This document shows, one piece after another, positions 41,236 through 51,844 of a DNA stretch of 64,000 bases. The DNA comes from Polyangiaceae bacterium (GTDB taxonomy: Bacteria > Myxococcota_A > Polyangia > Polyangiales > Polyangiaceae), in the NCBI GenBank assembly GCA_019637295.1, contig JAHBVX010000001.1:533501-597500 (forward strand). Direction: 5' to 3'. The notes under the pieces are model-generated. The model did no database searches, had not been told where the DNA came from, and was given only the letters and a program-made list of their open reading frames with translations. A program made the translations under genes and the position numbers. Position 1 is the stretch's first letter; every line of letters starts with the position of its first letter.

Positions 41236-41588
41236 CCGACTTCCTCGCTGGCGTGCTCGAGCGCATTGCGAATCAGCCCCGCGACGTGGTCGTCCGCGAG
41301 GGTGTAGTAGACGTGCTTGCCGCTGCGCCGTCGTCGAACGAGGCCCTCGGCGCGCAGGGTTCGCAGTCGCTGCGATACCGTGGAGAGGCCTTCGCCGGAG
41401 AGCTCTGCCAGATCGCTGACGCAGAGCTCGCGGACGGCGAGGCGCTCGAGCAAGACCAGGCGGGCCGTGTCGCCGAGCGCGCGGAAGACCGAGGCCGCTC
41501 GCTCCACCACGTCCGGATGGAAACGTGCGGGGTCCTCGCTGGGCGATTCATGCGCGTCGCAGACCTCTTTGCCACTGGCTCCAGACAC
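41232..41588 (-). CDS. ArsR-family zinc sensor, SmtB/ZiaR-like
   Basis: This 118-residue repressor has the ArsR winged helix (LGDTARLVLLERLAVRELCVSDLAELSGEGLSTVSQRLRTL, cited in part as ELCVSDLA and STVSQRL). The last helix reads DDHVAGLIRNALEHASEE. Its ligands fall at the positions of SmtB D104, H106, H117 and E120, the alpha-5 zinc site. That makes Zn the likely inducer. The GTG start lies directly beside the operator with no ribosome site, suggesting a leaderless transcript. It is the first gene of the arsR-fur operon. Confidence 0.87.
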   Translation of the reverse strand: MSGASGKEVCDAHESPSEDPARFHPDVVERAASVFRALGDTARLVLLERLAVRELCVSDLAELSGEGLSTVSQRLRTLRAEGLVRRRRSGKHVYYTLADDHVAGLIRNALEHASEEVG

Positions 41589-41604
41589 TTGAACAACTGA
41601 TGAA
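41589..41604 (-). promoter_or_regulatory. candidate ArsR/SmtB operator 2
   Basis: TTGAACAACTGATGAA (plus strand) overlaps the predicted -10 region of arsR and touches its GTG start. It matches operator 1 at 13 of 16 positions. Autoregulation by ArsR is inferred. Confidence 0.62.
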
Positions 41605-41625
41605 CCAGCGCTGGATGCGCGTCAA
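41597..41625 (-). promoter_or_regulatory. predicted arsR promoter
   Basis: On the minus strand TTGACG (41625-41620), 17 bp and CATCAG (41602-41597) form a moderate sigma-70 promoter. The start of transcription would fall at or within a few bases of the GTG, giving a leaderless mRNA. Confidence 0.5.
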
Positions 41626-41664
41626 GCGCCACCACCTCAGGGCCCACCGGCCTCGGGGGCGGGC

Positions 41665-42633
41665 TCAGCGAACCATGGCCGCGTTGGTGCCCATCTCGCT
41701 CGCGTCCACGTCGCCGGACGCGAGATCGAGCTGCCCGCCGTCTGGTGGATCGAAGGGCGCGCGCCCGACCTGCACGGTGCCGAGCTGCGGTAGCCACCAC
41801 GCCAGCGCGTACTGCCGAAACCAGTACCACCACACGCTGGTATGCATCAGCCGCGGATCGATGTCCTTCGCCATCTCCGCGTGGAGCGGCGCGAGCTTCG
41901 TCCAGTGTACGCCCGGGTGCTCGTGATGGGCCGCGTGGTAGCCGTTGTTGAAGAGCAAGAAGTTGAGCGTTGGGCTCACGAAGCTACGGGAGTGGTTGTG
42001 CTCCGACCACGGGTCGGTGTGCACATGCTGCTCGTAGTTGAAGAGCATGATGGTCCAGAGGGCGAACAGCGCTGGGATCAAACAGCAAAGCGCCCAGGCG
42101 AACAGCCCCGTCTTCCAGCCGTGCGCCACGACCGCGACCGCGAGCAGCACGATGTGGGTGCCGAGCCAGGTCACGTACTGGGTGATGATGCGCCGATAGA
42201 GCTTGGGGTTCTTCTCGCGAGCCCGATCAATGAACATCTTCGTCGGTTCGGCCTGATAGTACCCGCTCACGAACGGATAGCTCAGCGCGATCCAGAAGCT
42301 GTGCTTGTTCGTGTAGCGCCAGGTGATGGTCGCGTCCCCCGCGCGGTTGACGAACTTGTGATGGTTCAGGTTGTGCGTCGGTATCCACGCGAAGGTGGGG
42401 TAGCCGTAGAACACGCTGAGAACGATCCCGAACACCTCGTTCGAGGACTTGCTGTGGAACGTCGGGCAGTGGTTGTGGTTGTGCGCCATGACTCCGCACG
42501 CGAGGGCGAAGTAACAGGACACCCAGAACAGGTAGGGCGCGAGCTCGGGCCGGGCCAGCTGTAGCGCGACTAGCGTGGCGGCGATGACCACCCAGAGCAG
42601 GGAGCGAATGTCGGCGGCGTGGCGCAGTCCCAT
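41665..42633 (-). CDS. membrane fatty acid desaturase
   Basis: This 322-residue integral membrane enzyme inserts double bonds into fatty acyl chains, using a di-iron site. The three His boxes are present: HNHNHCPTFH, HNLNHHKFVN and AAHHEHPGVH. There are four predicted membrane helices. The start ATG 42633 follows AAGGAGA at a good spacing. The gene is divergent from the regulator-methyltransferase-kinase operon, with 175 bp between. Its neighbourhood suggests it might make or modify the fatty-acyl signal of that module, but it could equally serve membrane lipid homeostasis. Confidence 0.9.
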   Translation of the reverse strand: MGLRHAADIRSLLWVVIAATLVALQLARPELAPYLFWVSCYFALACGVMAHNHNHCPTFHSKSSNEVFGIVLSVFYGYPTFAWIPTHNLNHHKFVNRAGDATITWRYTNKHSFWIALSYPFVSGYYQAEPTKMFIDRAREKNPKLYRRIITQYVTWLGTHIVLLAVAVVAHGWKTGLFAWALCCLIPALFALWTIMLFNYEQHVHTDPWSEHNHSRSFVSPTLNFLLFNNGYHAAHHEHPGVHWTKLAPLHAEMAKDIDPRLMHTSVWWYWFRQYALAWWLPQLGTVQVGRAPFDPPDGGQLDLASGDVDASEMGTNAAMVR

Positions 42634-42730
42634 GGCGTCTCCTTCAGAGGCGGCACCCCCTGCCACGGATTCTGCCTCGAGTCACGCAAACCGACCCCCT
42701 CCGGCACGTTTCGGTCTATCGCTTCGGGCC

Positions 42731-42759
42731 TTGCGCAGTAAGACTACAAAAGCTATTAT
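42731..42759 (+). promoter_or_regulatory. predicted promoter of the HTH-receiver operon
   Basis: TTGCGC at 42731-42736 and TATTAT at 42754-42759 are separated by exactly 17 bp in an unusually AT-rich patch, with the gene starting at 42809. It probably drives the signalling operon. Confidence 0.6.
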
Positions 42760-42808
42760 TACTATAAATCCGTTAAATACTTTGAATTCGCCAATTCCTG
42801 CAAAAACT

Positions 42809-43390
42809 GTGAGACAGCTCGCCTTCACCTCCCACGACGTGGCCCGCATGGTCCAGGTCAGTCCCTCCACCGTGCTGGGCTGGGTCGACCGCGGCCTGTT
42901 GGCTGCCTACCGGACCCCGGGCGGCCATCGGCGAATCGACGGGGTGGCGTTGGTCCGCTTCCTGCGGGAACACGCGATGCCGATCCCAAAAGAGCTGGCC
43001 CCCATCACTCGGGTCCTAATCATCGACGATGAGCTGCCGTTCTTGAGCACAGCCAAGCGGCTCCTCAAGCGCCGCGCTCCTCACCTCGAGCTGGATACGG
43101 CTGGGGGCGCCGTGGAGGGCTTGCTCAAGGTCGGGACCTTCCGGCCAGACGCGGTCCTGCTCGACGCCTACATGCCGGGGATCGACGGGGTGGAGGTCTG
43201 CACCCGCCTCAAACAGTCCGAAGACACCCGAAACATCACGGTGATCGCAGTCACCGGTCAGCCCTCCCCGGAAATCCGCGAGCAGTTCACGGAAGCCGGC
43301 GCAGCTGAGTGCTTGGTCAAACCCCTGGACATCGACGCACTAGTAGCGCTGCTCGGCATCGAGCCGGCGCGGGAGACTCAACATGGCTAG
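42809..43390 (+). CDS. MerR-type HTH protein fused to a receiver domain
   Basis: This 193-residue regulator has a MerR-like HTH at the N-terminus (FTSHDVARMVQVSPSTVLGW, then YRTPGGHRRIDGVALVRFL), and a response-regulator receiver at about 67-185 with acidic pocket DD73-74, phospho-acceptor Asp119 in LLDAYMPG and Lys171 in VKPLD. The order is HTH then receiver, the reverse of ordinary response regulators. It starts at GTG 42809 and overlaps the next gene by 8 bp. It likely takes phosphate from the kinases downstream and controls the operon or the desaturase. Confidence 0.85.
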   Translation: MRQLAFTSHDVARMVQVSPSTVLGWVDRGLLAAYRTPGGHRRIDGVALVRFLREHAMPIPKELAPITRVLIIDDELPFLSTAKRLLKRRAPHLELDTAGGAVEGLLKVGTFRPDAVLLDAYMPGIDGVEVCTRLKQSEDTRNITVIAVTGQPSPEIREQFTEAGAAECLVKPLDIDALVALLGIEPARETQHG

Positions 43391-44861
43391 CAACCTCGCA
43401 GACGTGCACCACCTGATCCCGCTGAAGGCAGCCCAACCTGTCCGGCGCATGCGGGCCCGTCGGCTCAAGACCGAAGACGTGCACCTCGGGGACGTTCGAG
43501 CCGTTGGCACTCACTCGACCTTCGGCAAGCTCGCCGGCCAGGTCGAAGACTTGTCGCTGCATGGCCTCTCGTTCGTGGTGCAGGGCGGGGCGCGCTCCAC
43601 GGGACTCGTGCTGGTGGGCGACCGCCTCGAGCGATTCCGGGTCGAGAGCACCTACGGCTTGCTGTACCGCGGAACCGCCAATGTCCGTCGAGCCATCGAT
43701 CGGGACGGCGATCTCGTGATCGGGCTCGAACTCGAGGCGCGGGGCATCGATCTGGCGAAGGTGTACCATGCGGGTAGTCGGAGCGGCGTGGCCGAGCGCA
43801 TGAAGGCCGCCGTGCAGGCGGCCCAGGGGGACCGCATCTTCGGCGAGTACAAGGCTTGGGTGGCGGATCTCCGGAGCTACTTGGTGGCGACCAAGAGCTT
43901 CTTGGACTCGGAGCAGCAGGCACTCGCCGACATGGACCAGCTCACGCGCGAGCAGACCATCGCTGCCTACATTTCCGAGGTCGCGCCGGTCGTGATCGAG
44001 CACATGAACCAGGCTTCGCACGAGCTGACGGACTTGGCGTCCCGGCTCTCGGACAGCCAACACGCGCACTATCGCGCGTACTATCGCACCCACCTGCACC
44101 CCCTGATGCGAGAGTCGCCCATCCTCCGGCGCAGCTTCGAGAAGCCCCTCGGCTACGCGGGCGACTACGAGATGATGAACATGCTGTATCGGGATCCTGC
44201 CGAGGGTGAGAGCCTGTTCGGGAGCGTGCTCAACATGTACGCGGTCCAGGAAGCGGCGGCGCAGGCCAACATCAACCGTCTCGAGTATCTGGGCCGCTTG
44301 ATTCGCGAGGCCCTCGCGAGCAGCAGCGGCCGGCTCCGCGTCGCCAGCATCGGCTGCGGGCCGGGTCGTGAGATCAGCAAGCTGCTCGATGAGAGCCCCG
44401 AACTCGGCGCGCGGCTCGACATCGCTCTCGTCGACCAAGAGGAGCGAGCGCTCGCGTTCTGCGAGCGCACCGTGGCTCCGCTCGCGGTGCGCACCGGGGC
44501 CCGGGTGCAGGTCATCAAGGAGTCCGTGCGACGCCTGCTGACCACCAAGCGGCTGTCCGCGGCCCTCGGTGAGCGGGAATTCATCTACAGCGCGGGCCTG
44601 TTCGACTACCTGAACCAGCGGACGGTGGGCGTGCTCATGCCCACTCTGTACGAGGCGCTGGTGCCGGGTGGCAGCCTCGCCATCGGCAACGTCGCGGCGC
44701 ACAACCCCACCCGCCACTTCATGGAGTACTGCTTGGACTGGTTTCTGATCCATCGCACGCCCGCCGAGTTGCTCGCTTTCGCAGAGCCGCTGGCGGCCAC
44801 GCGGGTGGAGGTTGACGCCGAGCCGCTCGGTGTGAACCTGTTCCTGCGCGTATGGAAATGA
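43383..44861 (+). CDS. PilZ-like domain fused to PhcB-like SAM methyltransferase
   Basis: This 492-residue protein begins with a PilZ-like domain (about 20-125) containing VEDLSLHGLSFV, the D/NxSxxG-type c-di-GMP motif, with Arg residues upstream. After a helical linker comes FEKPLGYAGDYEMMNMLYRDPAEGESLFG (cited in part as KPLGYAGDYEMMNML), typical of PhcB-type 3-hydroxy fatty acid methyltransferases. SAM motif I ASIGCGPGR lies at 321-329. In Ralstonia, PhcB makes methyl-ester quorum signals. Whether the same substrate is used is unknown. It overlaps genes on both sides, so it is translated with the kinases. Confidence 0.83.
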   Translation: MASNLADVHHLIPLKAAQPVRRMRARRLKTEDVHLGDVRAVGTHSTFGKLAGQVEDLSLHGLSFVVQGGARSTGLVLVGDRLERFRVESTYGLLYRGTANVRRAIDRDGDLVIGLELEARGIDLAKVYHAGSRSGVAERMKAAVQAAQGDRIFGEYKAWVADLRSYLVATKSFLDSEQQALADMDQLTREQTIAAYISEVAPVVIEHMNQASHELTDLASRLSDSQHAHYRAYYRTHLHPLMRESPILRRSFEKPLGYAGDYEMMNMLYRDPAEGESLFGSVLNMYAVQEAAAQANINRLEYLGRLIREALASSSGRLRVASIGCGPGREISKLLDESPELGARLDIALVDQEERALAFCERTVAPLAVRTGARVQVIKESVRRLLTTKRLSAALGEREFIYSAGLFDYLNQRTVGVLMPTLYEALVPGGSLAIGNVAAHNPTRHFMEYCLDWFLIHRTPAELLAFAEPLAATRVEVDAEPLGVNLFLRVWK

Positions 44862-47379
44862 CCGGGGTCGACCAGTCGCAGGACTTCCAGCAGCACCTAG
44901 CTCGAGCCAACCTGTCCGGGGCCCGGCTCGGCTACGTGCTGTCGGCCGTGCTCATGCCGGCGGGGTTCTGGCTGGACCTGTTCACCTCACCCCAGAAGAC
45001 CACGGAGTTTCTGTGGATTCGCTTCGCGGCGGCCGTGGTCGCCGTCGGCTTGCTCGCGGTCAGCTATCTGCCCGTGGCCACGCGGCACCCGGTGCTGCTC
45101 GGCGCCGGGCCGCCGTTCGTTTGTGCCGCCTGCATCCAGGCGATGATCTTGCGCCTCGACGGCGTCGTCTCGCCTTACTACGCCGGCTTGAACCTGTGCA
45201 TCCTCTCCGTCGCGGTGCTGTACAACTGGCGTTGGCAGCACGCCCTGGCCGTGTGCGGCACCATCGTGCTGGTGTGGGCGCTGCCGGCGACCGCGCAGGT
45301 GGCCGAGGGTACGTTCGAGTTCGCGCCGTTCTTCAACAACCTGTACTTCTTGCTGCTCACCACGGTGATCGCCGTCGCATCCACGGTGATTCGGTACCGG
45401 TCGGCCAAGCGCGAGTTCGACGCGCGCGCCACGGTGGAGAGCACGAGTCGGGAACTGGCCACGACCCTCGAGCAGCTGCGCGAGCTGGACCGCATGAAGA
45501 ACGAGTTCTTCGCCAACATCTCGCACGAGCTGCGGACGCCGCTGACGCTGATCCTCAGTCCGGTCGAGGAGCTCTTGTCTCGGACCACGGACCCTCGCGC
45601 CAGCTCGGCGCTGTCCGTCGTCCGTCGCAATGCGCAGCGGCTCCTGCGCTTGATCGACGACTTGCTCGACCTGGCGCGGCTCGACGCGGGTGGGCTGAGG
45701 CTGCGTGTCGCAGAGCTGGACCTCGCCGAGCTCGCCCGCAAGGTGACCGACTCGGCCCGCGCCGCGGCACGGGCCCAAGGCATCGAGCTCAGCTGCGATG
45801 CGAACGAGCCCACGCAGGACACCCACGGGGACATGCATCGACTCGAGATCGTGCTCACGAACCTGGTGGGCAACGCGCTCAAGTTCACGCCGTCCGGTGG
45901 CCATGTAGCCGTGGGGCTCGAGTCGTTGCCCGACCGGGTGCGCGTCAGCGTCAGTGATGACGGCCCGGGCATCGCGGCCGAGGACCTCGAGCGGATCTTC
46001 GAGCGGTTCATCCAGGTGGAAGGGTCCGAGCGACGGCGCCACGGAGGGGCCGGCATCGGTTTGTCTCTCGCGCGCGAACTCGCGCGGCTCCACGGTGGCG
46101 AGCTGACGGTTCAGAGCGAGCTGGGTCAGGGCTCCACCTTCGTGCTCGAGCTCCCGCTGGGTCGTGACCATTTCCGCTCCGAGGTGCTCGAGCGACGTCG
46201 AGTGCGGCGCGACGAGCACCCGAAGCGCCGCTCATCCGACCTGGACCGCCCGAGCGCGCCCGGGGGGGAGCAGGCCGGCCCAAGGCCCCTACTCAAGCAA
46301 GACGATGCGCCGATTCGACTCGCGGGGCGCCGTGCCCGCGTGTTGGTCGTGGAGGACGAGGCGGACTTGCGGGATTTCATCGCCGAGACCTTGTCCCACG
46401 ACTACGACGTGTCCGTAGCTGCGGACGGAGCGGACGGGCTCGAGGTCGTCCGTCGCGAACGACCGGACGTGGTGTTGACGGACGTGATGATGCCCCGCGT
46501 GAGCGGCGCCGATCTGTGCCGCTCGATCAAGAGCGACCCGGTGCTACGCAACACGCCGGTGATCATGCTCACCGCGCGAGCCGGGTCCGACGCGACGCTC
46601 GAGGGCTACTCGGCGGGGGCGGACGACTTCGTCGCCAAGCCGTTCCATCCGCGCGTGCTCGGCGCACGCATCGCGGCACAGCTCAAACTCCGGGCCATGG
46701 GCCTCACCCTCGCAGACAACGCGCGGCTGTCCACCGCGGGCACGCTGGCCGCCGGGATCGCGCACGAGGTGAAGAACCCCGTCAACGCCATCATCAACGC
46801 GGTGCGCGTACTTCAGAAGGGAGGCAGCAAGGTGCCGAGCGAGAAGCTGATGACCGTGATCGGCGAAGGCGCAGAGCGGATCCGCGACGTCGTGTCCGTA
46901 CTCGAGGAACACGTGCGCCCCGCCGAAGGCACCGGCCTCAGCGTGTGCGCGCCCGACGATGGCGTCGAGGCATCCCTGCGACTGCTCGACCATCGGCTTG
47001 GGCATCTGGAGGTCCATCGGCAGTTCGGCGCGACTCGTCAAGTGCTCGCGTCGCCCCGGCGGCTCAATCAAGTGTTCCTCAACCTGCTCGACAACGCGAT
47101 CCACGCCGCATCGGGCAACATCTGGGTCAGCACCGAGGATGCGCTGGGTGGTGGTGTGCTGATCCGCATCGCCGACGACGGCGGCGGCGTGGCGCCTGAC
47201 GACGAGCCGAGTCTGTTCCAGCCGTTCTTCACGACCCGGCCGCCTGGTGAAGGGACGGGCCTCGGGCTCTACCTGTGTCGCCGGATCGTGGATGACTGTG
47301 GGGGCTCCCTCAGTTACCATGCCCGGGAGGGTGGCGGAGCCGAGTTCGTGCTTGAGCTGCCCGCAGCGGAGAACGCAGC

Positions 47380-47383
<4 letters not shown>
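44852..47383 (+). CDS. membrane hybrid sensor with two histidine kinases and a receiver
   Basis: This 843-residue protein has about six membrane helices (residues 25-180). A first histidine kinase follows, with phospho-acceptor His225 in ANISHELRTPLTLIL and ATP sites NLVGNALKF and GIGLSLAREL. Then come a receiver with Asp544 in VLTDVMMPRVSG and Lys in AKPFHP, and a second kinase core with His638 in AAGIAHEVKNPVNAI and GTGLGLYLCRRI. This kinase-receiver-kinase chain is longer than Ralstonia PhcS. It is the likely sensor for the product of the methyltransferase. It overlaps both neighbours and is co-transcribed with them. Confidence 0.9.
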
Positions 47384-48525
<1,142 letters not shown>

Positions 48526-48565
48526 GCATCGCGGCGGTCTCGCGACGCACCGCTCGACCGGGCCC

Positions 48566-49045
48566 CTAGACGCTGAGCGGCGCGCGCTCGCCTACGATCA
48601 CGTCCCACCACTGGAAGGTGACGGCCATCACGTGGTCGAGCTGCCAGGTCCCGCTGTCCAGGGAGCCACCCGCCCGACGGGCTTGGCTCGTCAGCGTGGG
48701 ATCGGGTAGGCAGTAGGCTGCCAGCGAGGAGCTCTGCAGCAGGTGCAGCACGCCCTCCGAGAAGCCCTGCCCGGCGTAGGCGACGACGCTCGGAACACGC
48801 AAGGACTTCAGATCGTCCAGCGCGTAGGGGATCTTCTCGTCGGCGGTGCCGCTGCTGTCTTGGTACTTGCACTCCACCACCAGCGCGCGGGCCGTCGCGG
48901 GCTCGAGCACCAACAAATCCACCCGCCGCTGTTTGCCGATGATGGAGGTGCCGAGCGGGACTTCTTCGTACAGGCGGACTCCCCGGTCACCGTAGGCGGT
49001 GAGCAGGTAGCGGGCGATCAGCTTCTTGTACTCGTTGCCCGTCAT
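48566..49045 (-). CDS. PD-(D/E)XK nuclease, candidate restriction enzyme
   Basis: This 159-residue protein contains the catalytic core RRVDLLVLEP followed by ALVVECKYQD, matching the D...ExK signature of the PD-(D/E)XK superfamily. It has the size of a small type II restriction subunit. It starts at ATG 49045 and overlaps the methylase stop (ATGA), so the two genes are coupled. The target is unknown. Confidence 0.82.
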   Translation of the reverse strand: MTGNEYKKLIARYLLTAYGDRGVRLYEEVPLGTSIIGKQRRVDLLVLEPATARALVVECKYQDSSGTADEKIPYALDDLKSLRVPSVVAYAGQGFSEGVLHLLQSSSLAAYCLPDPTLTSQARRAGGSLDSGTWQLDHVMAVTFQWWDVIVGERAPLSV

Positions 49046-49821
49046 CGGCGGCGTTCATCGTACAAGCTCGGGCGAGGGACGGCACCCGCTTCCAGCAAGC
49101 GTGCCTCGGCGATGCGGTGGGCTTCGGCGCACACGTCCGTGCCCATGAAGTGTCGGCCGCTCCCCACGGCCGCGAGCCCGACGGAGCCCGAGCCCATGAA
49201 GGGGTCGACCACGAGCTCACCCGGCGCGCTGCTCTGCTGCACCAGCACCCCGCTCAGCGCGGCCGGCTTCTCCGCCGGGTAACCGCCGCGGATACGGGGA
49301 AAGGCCAGCACGTCGGGGACGGACAAGCTCGCCAGTCGACGCTTGCCCTTCTCGAAGAACAGGATGAACTCGTAGCGCGAGCGGTAATGATACCCCATGC
49401 CGATGCGCTGCTTGTCCCAGACCAGCGGTTTCCAGAAACGGAAACCGGCGGCCTCCGCCACGGGTTTGGCGACGAACATCGTCTCTTGATCGCAGAACAC
49501 GTAGGCGTGGCTGTTCGGGCGCAAGACGCGAAAGAGCTCGCGGAACAGCTCGCTGAACCGCGTGTTCGGGAAGACGCTGAACCAAGCGTTGCTGCTGGAC
49601 TTGCTCTGCTTCAGTCGGGTGGTCGTGCCGATGGCGCGGTGCTTCTCCAGCGACTCGTACGCCGGGTCCGTGATGACCAGGTCCACGCTCTCGCTGCCCA
49701 GGCCCTCGAGGAACCGGACGGCGTCGCCGGTGTCGAGCCAGAACTTCGACGGCTGTGGGAGGTTGCTCGCGCTCGGCCCGGTTGTCGCGTTCAGTTCGGG
49801 CGATGGCATGCGGTCCGACAT
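49042..49821 (-). CDS. DNA methyltransferase, beta class (DPAY motif)
   Basis: This 259-residue enzyme has motif IV DPAYESLEKHR before motif I DPFMGSGSVGLAA, the order of beta-class N6-adenine or N4-cytosine methylases. YRSRYEFILFFEKGKR and GGYPAEKP are characteristic. With the overlapping nuclease gene it forms a compact type II restriction-modification pair. The start ATG 49821 is chosen because upstream codons are poor; ATG 49809 is an alternative. A dyad GTGAT-AG-ATCAC lies 6 bp upstream and may be an operator. Confidence 0.87.
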   Translation of the reverse strand: MSDRMPSPELNATTGPSASNLPQPSKFWLDTGDAVRFLEGLGSESVDLVITDPAYESLEKHRAIGTTTRLKQSKSSSNAWFSVFPNTRFSELFRELFRVLRPNSHAYVFCDQETMFVAKPVAEAAGFRFWKPLVWDKQRIGMGYHYRSRYEFILFFEKGKRRLASLSVPDVLAFPRIRGGYPAEKPAALSGVLVQQSSAPGELVVDPFMGSGSVGLAAVGSGRHFMGTDVCAEAHRIAEARLLEAGAVPRPSLYDERRR

Positions 49822-50014
49822 CGAACGGTGATCTATCACTGGGCGGCTGTCCAGTCTCCGTCCCTGCCCTCGACATCGGACATTGTTCGTCACGCGGTAG
49901 CCTCCAGCCCGTCTCCTGACAGCGGCCCGACGCGGGGCAGCAGCCTCCGCGGCCGAGGCCGGCTCAGGGGCGGCGCTTTTCTTCGACGCTGGTTGGCGTA
50001 TCCTAGACTCGACC

Positions 50015-51169
50015 ATGGGCGGGCTGCTCCCCCCGTGGCATGAGAACATGGCCGGGTCCGAGCCCCCCAAGGTGCCCGATTTTTCCGCTACTCAGGAGTG
50101 GGAGGACTCGGACACGTTCAGCGGCACCCAGCGGCTCAAGGCGCGCTGGGCACAGGTCGTGGCCGAGACGAACGACCCGCGCTTGGTCCCCGCGCTGCCC
50201 GCGCCCCTCGAGCCCGGCTCCACCATTGGGCGCTACGAGCTGGTCACCCGCCTGGCGAAGGGCGGTATGGCGTTCGTGTGGATGGGCGTGCGCCGCCGCT
50301 CGAGCGGCGCCAAGGAGGTGGCTGCGCTCAAGACGCTCCTGCCCAGCTTGAGTCACGATCGCGCCTTCGTTCACATGTTCCTCGACGAGGCCAAGCTGCT
50401 CTCGGAGATCCATCACCCCAACGTCGTGAGCATCCGAGACGTGGGCACGCACGGCGACGTGCCCTACGTCGTGCTCGAGTGGGTGGAGGGAGACACCTTG
50501 AGCGCGCTGCTGCGTGCGCTGGCCGCGAAGTCGAAGGAGGTTCCGCTGGCAATCGCGCTCCGGATCGTCGGCGAGTGTTGCCTCGGCCTACACAACGCGC
50601 ACGAGCTGCGCGACTCGCGCGGCGAGTTGCTGTCAGTCGTGCATCGCGACGTGTCGCCGTCCAACATCATGATGTCGTCGACCGGCGACGTGAAGCTAAT
50701 CGACTTCGGTGTGGCCAAGGCGACGGACCGCCTGGCAGAGCAGACTCGCACCGGAGTACTCAAGGGCAAGGTGAGCTACATGGCCCCCGAGCAGGTGCTG
50801 CGGGCAGTGCCCGACCGGCGCACGGACGTATGGGCCGTGGGCGTGGTGCTGTATCGACTGATCGCTCAGCGCTTGCCGTACGAGGGCGACATTCCGAGCG
50901 TCGTTCGCCAGATCAAGTACGGGGAGCCCGTTCCGCCCCTGCCCGCGGGGACCCCGCGTCCCGTGGCCGAGATCGTTCACCGCGCGCTCGCTCGCGAGCC
51001 CCAAGACCGATTCCAGACGGCGGCCGACATGCGCCGCGCGGTGCAGTACGCCTACGCCGAAGTGTGCGCGCCCGTGCCCAAGGACCAGTTCGCGCGTTTC
51101 GTCATGACGCATCTCGGCAGCACCATCCAAGCCCGACGTGAGCTGTTGAACCGGGTGCTCGCGCAGTAG
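50015..51169 (+). CDS. soluble Ser/Thr protein kinase, myxobacterial type
   Basis: This 384-residue kinase has a short N-terminal segment and then a full Hanks domain: LAKGGMAFVWMG, ALKTLLP with catalytic Lys, HRDVSPSNIMMSS, DFGVAK and APEQVLR. The replacement of the usual HRDLKPEN by HRDVSPSN is common in Myxococcota. No membrane segment is predicted. The C-terminal tail ends at RRELLNRVLAQ. ATG 50015 gives the longest form, and ATG 50048 a shorter one. No substrate is indicated. Confidence 0.88.
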   Translation: MGGLLPPWHENMAGSEPPKVPDFSATQEWEDSDTFSGTQRLKARWAQVVAETNDPRLVPALPAPLEPGSTIGRYELVTRLAKGGMAFVWMGVRRRSSGAKEVAALKTLLPSLSHDRAFVHMFLDEAKLLSEIHHPNVVSIRDVGTHGDVPYVVLEWVEGDTLSALLRALAAKSKEVPLAIALRIVGECCLGLHNAHELRDSRGELLSVVHRDVSPSNIMMSSTGDVKLIDFGVAKATDRLAEQTRTGVLKGKVSYMAPEQVLRAVPDRRTDVWAVGVVLYRLIAQRLPYEGDIPSVVRQIKYGEPVPPLPAGTPRPVAEIVHRALAREPQDRFQTAADMRRAVQYAYAEVCAPVPKDQFARFVMTHLGSTIQARRELLNRVLAQ

Positions 51170-51176
51170 CGCTGGC

Positions 51177-51785
51177 TCACGGCGTGGAAGCGGCGTTCGG
51201 GCTGGGACCTTGGACGCGGCACAACGGATCGCGACCGTCGAGTGAGCGCCCGTAGGGGACGCCCCTCGCCGACGGGCGCACGTACACCTGACCGGTGCCC
51301 GTGGGTCTCGGGATGATCCCGCCGCGCGTCAGCGGTCTGCCGAAGCGTGCAGGCTCGACGATCACGATCACGTCCTGTCCCGACAGCGTATAGCCCCAGT
51401 AGCTCGCTCCCAGCGAGTCGGCGGGTGCTCCCGGGCAGGCCAGGCCTTCCGACGACACCCCGAGCACGAGCTGGGTCGAGGGGTCCAGCGTGGGCGGTCC
51501 GCCCTGCCAGCTGAACGCCGCGTTCGAGGCGTCGCCGACGACCACCGCGAGGCACTGACAGCTCGGCGCCGCCCCCTTGGCCAGGTCCAGGTCGTGGCGC
51601 GCGCCGAGTAGCGCGACGGTCGCGGGATCGAACTCCGACTCCGAGTTGCCCTTGACCTCTGATGGGGCGAAGTCGTCCTGGGTCTTCGTCTTGCCGCCAG
51701 CCCGCAGATTGGCGTTCACCGACGCCCGGCACCCCGAAGCCAGGAGCCCCGCCCCGACCACCACCGCCAAAATGACCGTTCGCAC
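51177..51785 (-). CDS. lipoprotein of unknown function
   Basis: This 202-residue protein has a lipoprotein signal from GTG 51785 (ILAVVVGAGLLASGC). The rest is beta-rich with CQCLAVVVGD, YWGYTLSGQDVIVIVEP and TGTGQVYVRPSARG. The family is not recognised. It is convergent with the kinase gene and divergent from the ATPase gene. Confidence 0.75.
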   Translation of the reverse strand: MRTVILAVVVGAGLLASGCRASVNANLRAGGKTKTQDDFAPSEVKGNSESEFDPATVALLGARHDLDLAKGAAPSCQCLAVVVGDASNAAFSWQGGPPTLDPSTQLVLGVSSEGLACPGAPADSLGASYWGYTLSGQDVIVIVEPARFGRPLTRGGIIPRPTGTGQVYVRPSARGVPYGRSLDGRDPLCRVQGPSPNAASTP

Positions 51786-51844
51786 GACGCTAGCGTGGCA
51801 TCCCGTTGGGTGGTGGGGCAACTCTTGGTGATACGCTGCGAGCC

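Noticed and set aside
43317-44753. Minus-strand frame of 478 codons
   Set aside because: It overlaps the whole PhcB-like methyltransferase gene, which has clear domains; the antisense frame has none.
44987-46219. Minus-strand frame of 410 codons
   Set aside because: It is the shadow of the hybrid sensor kinase, whose kinase motifs are unambiguous.
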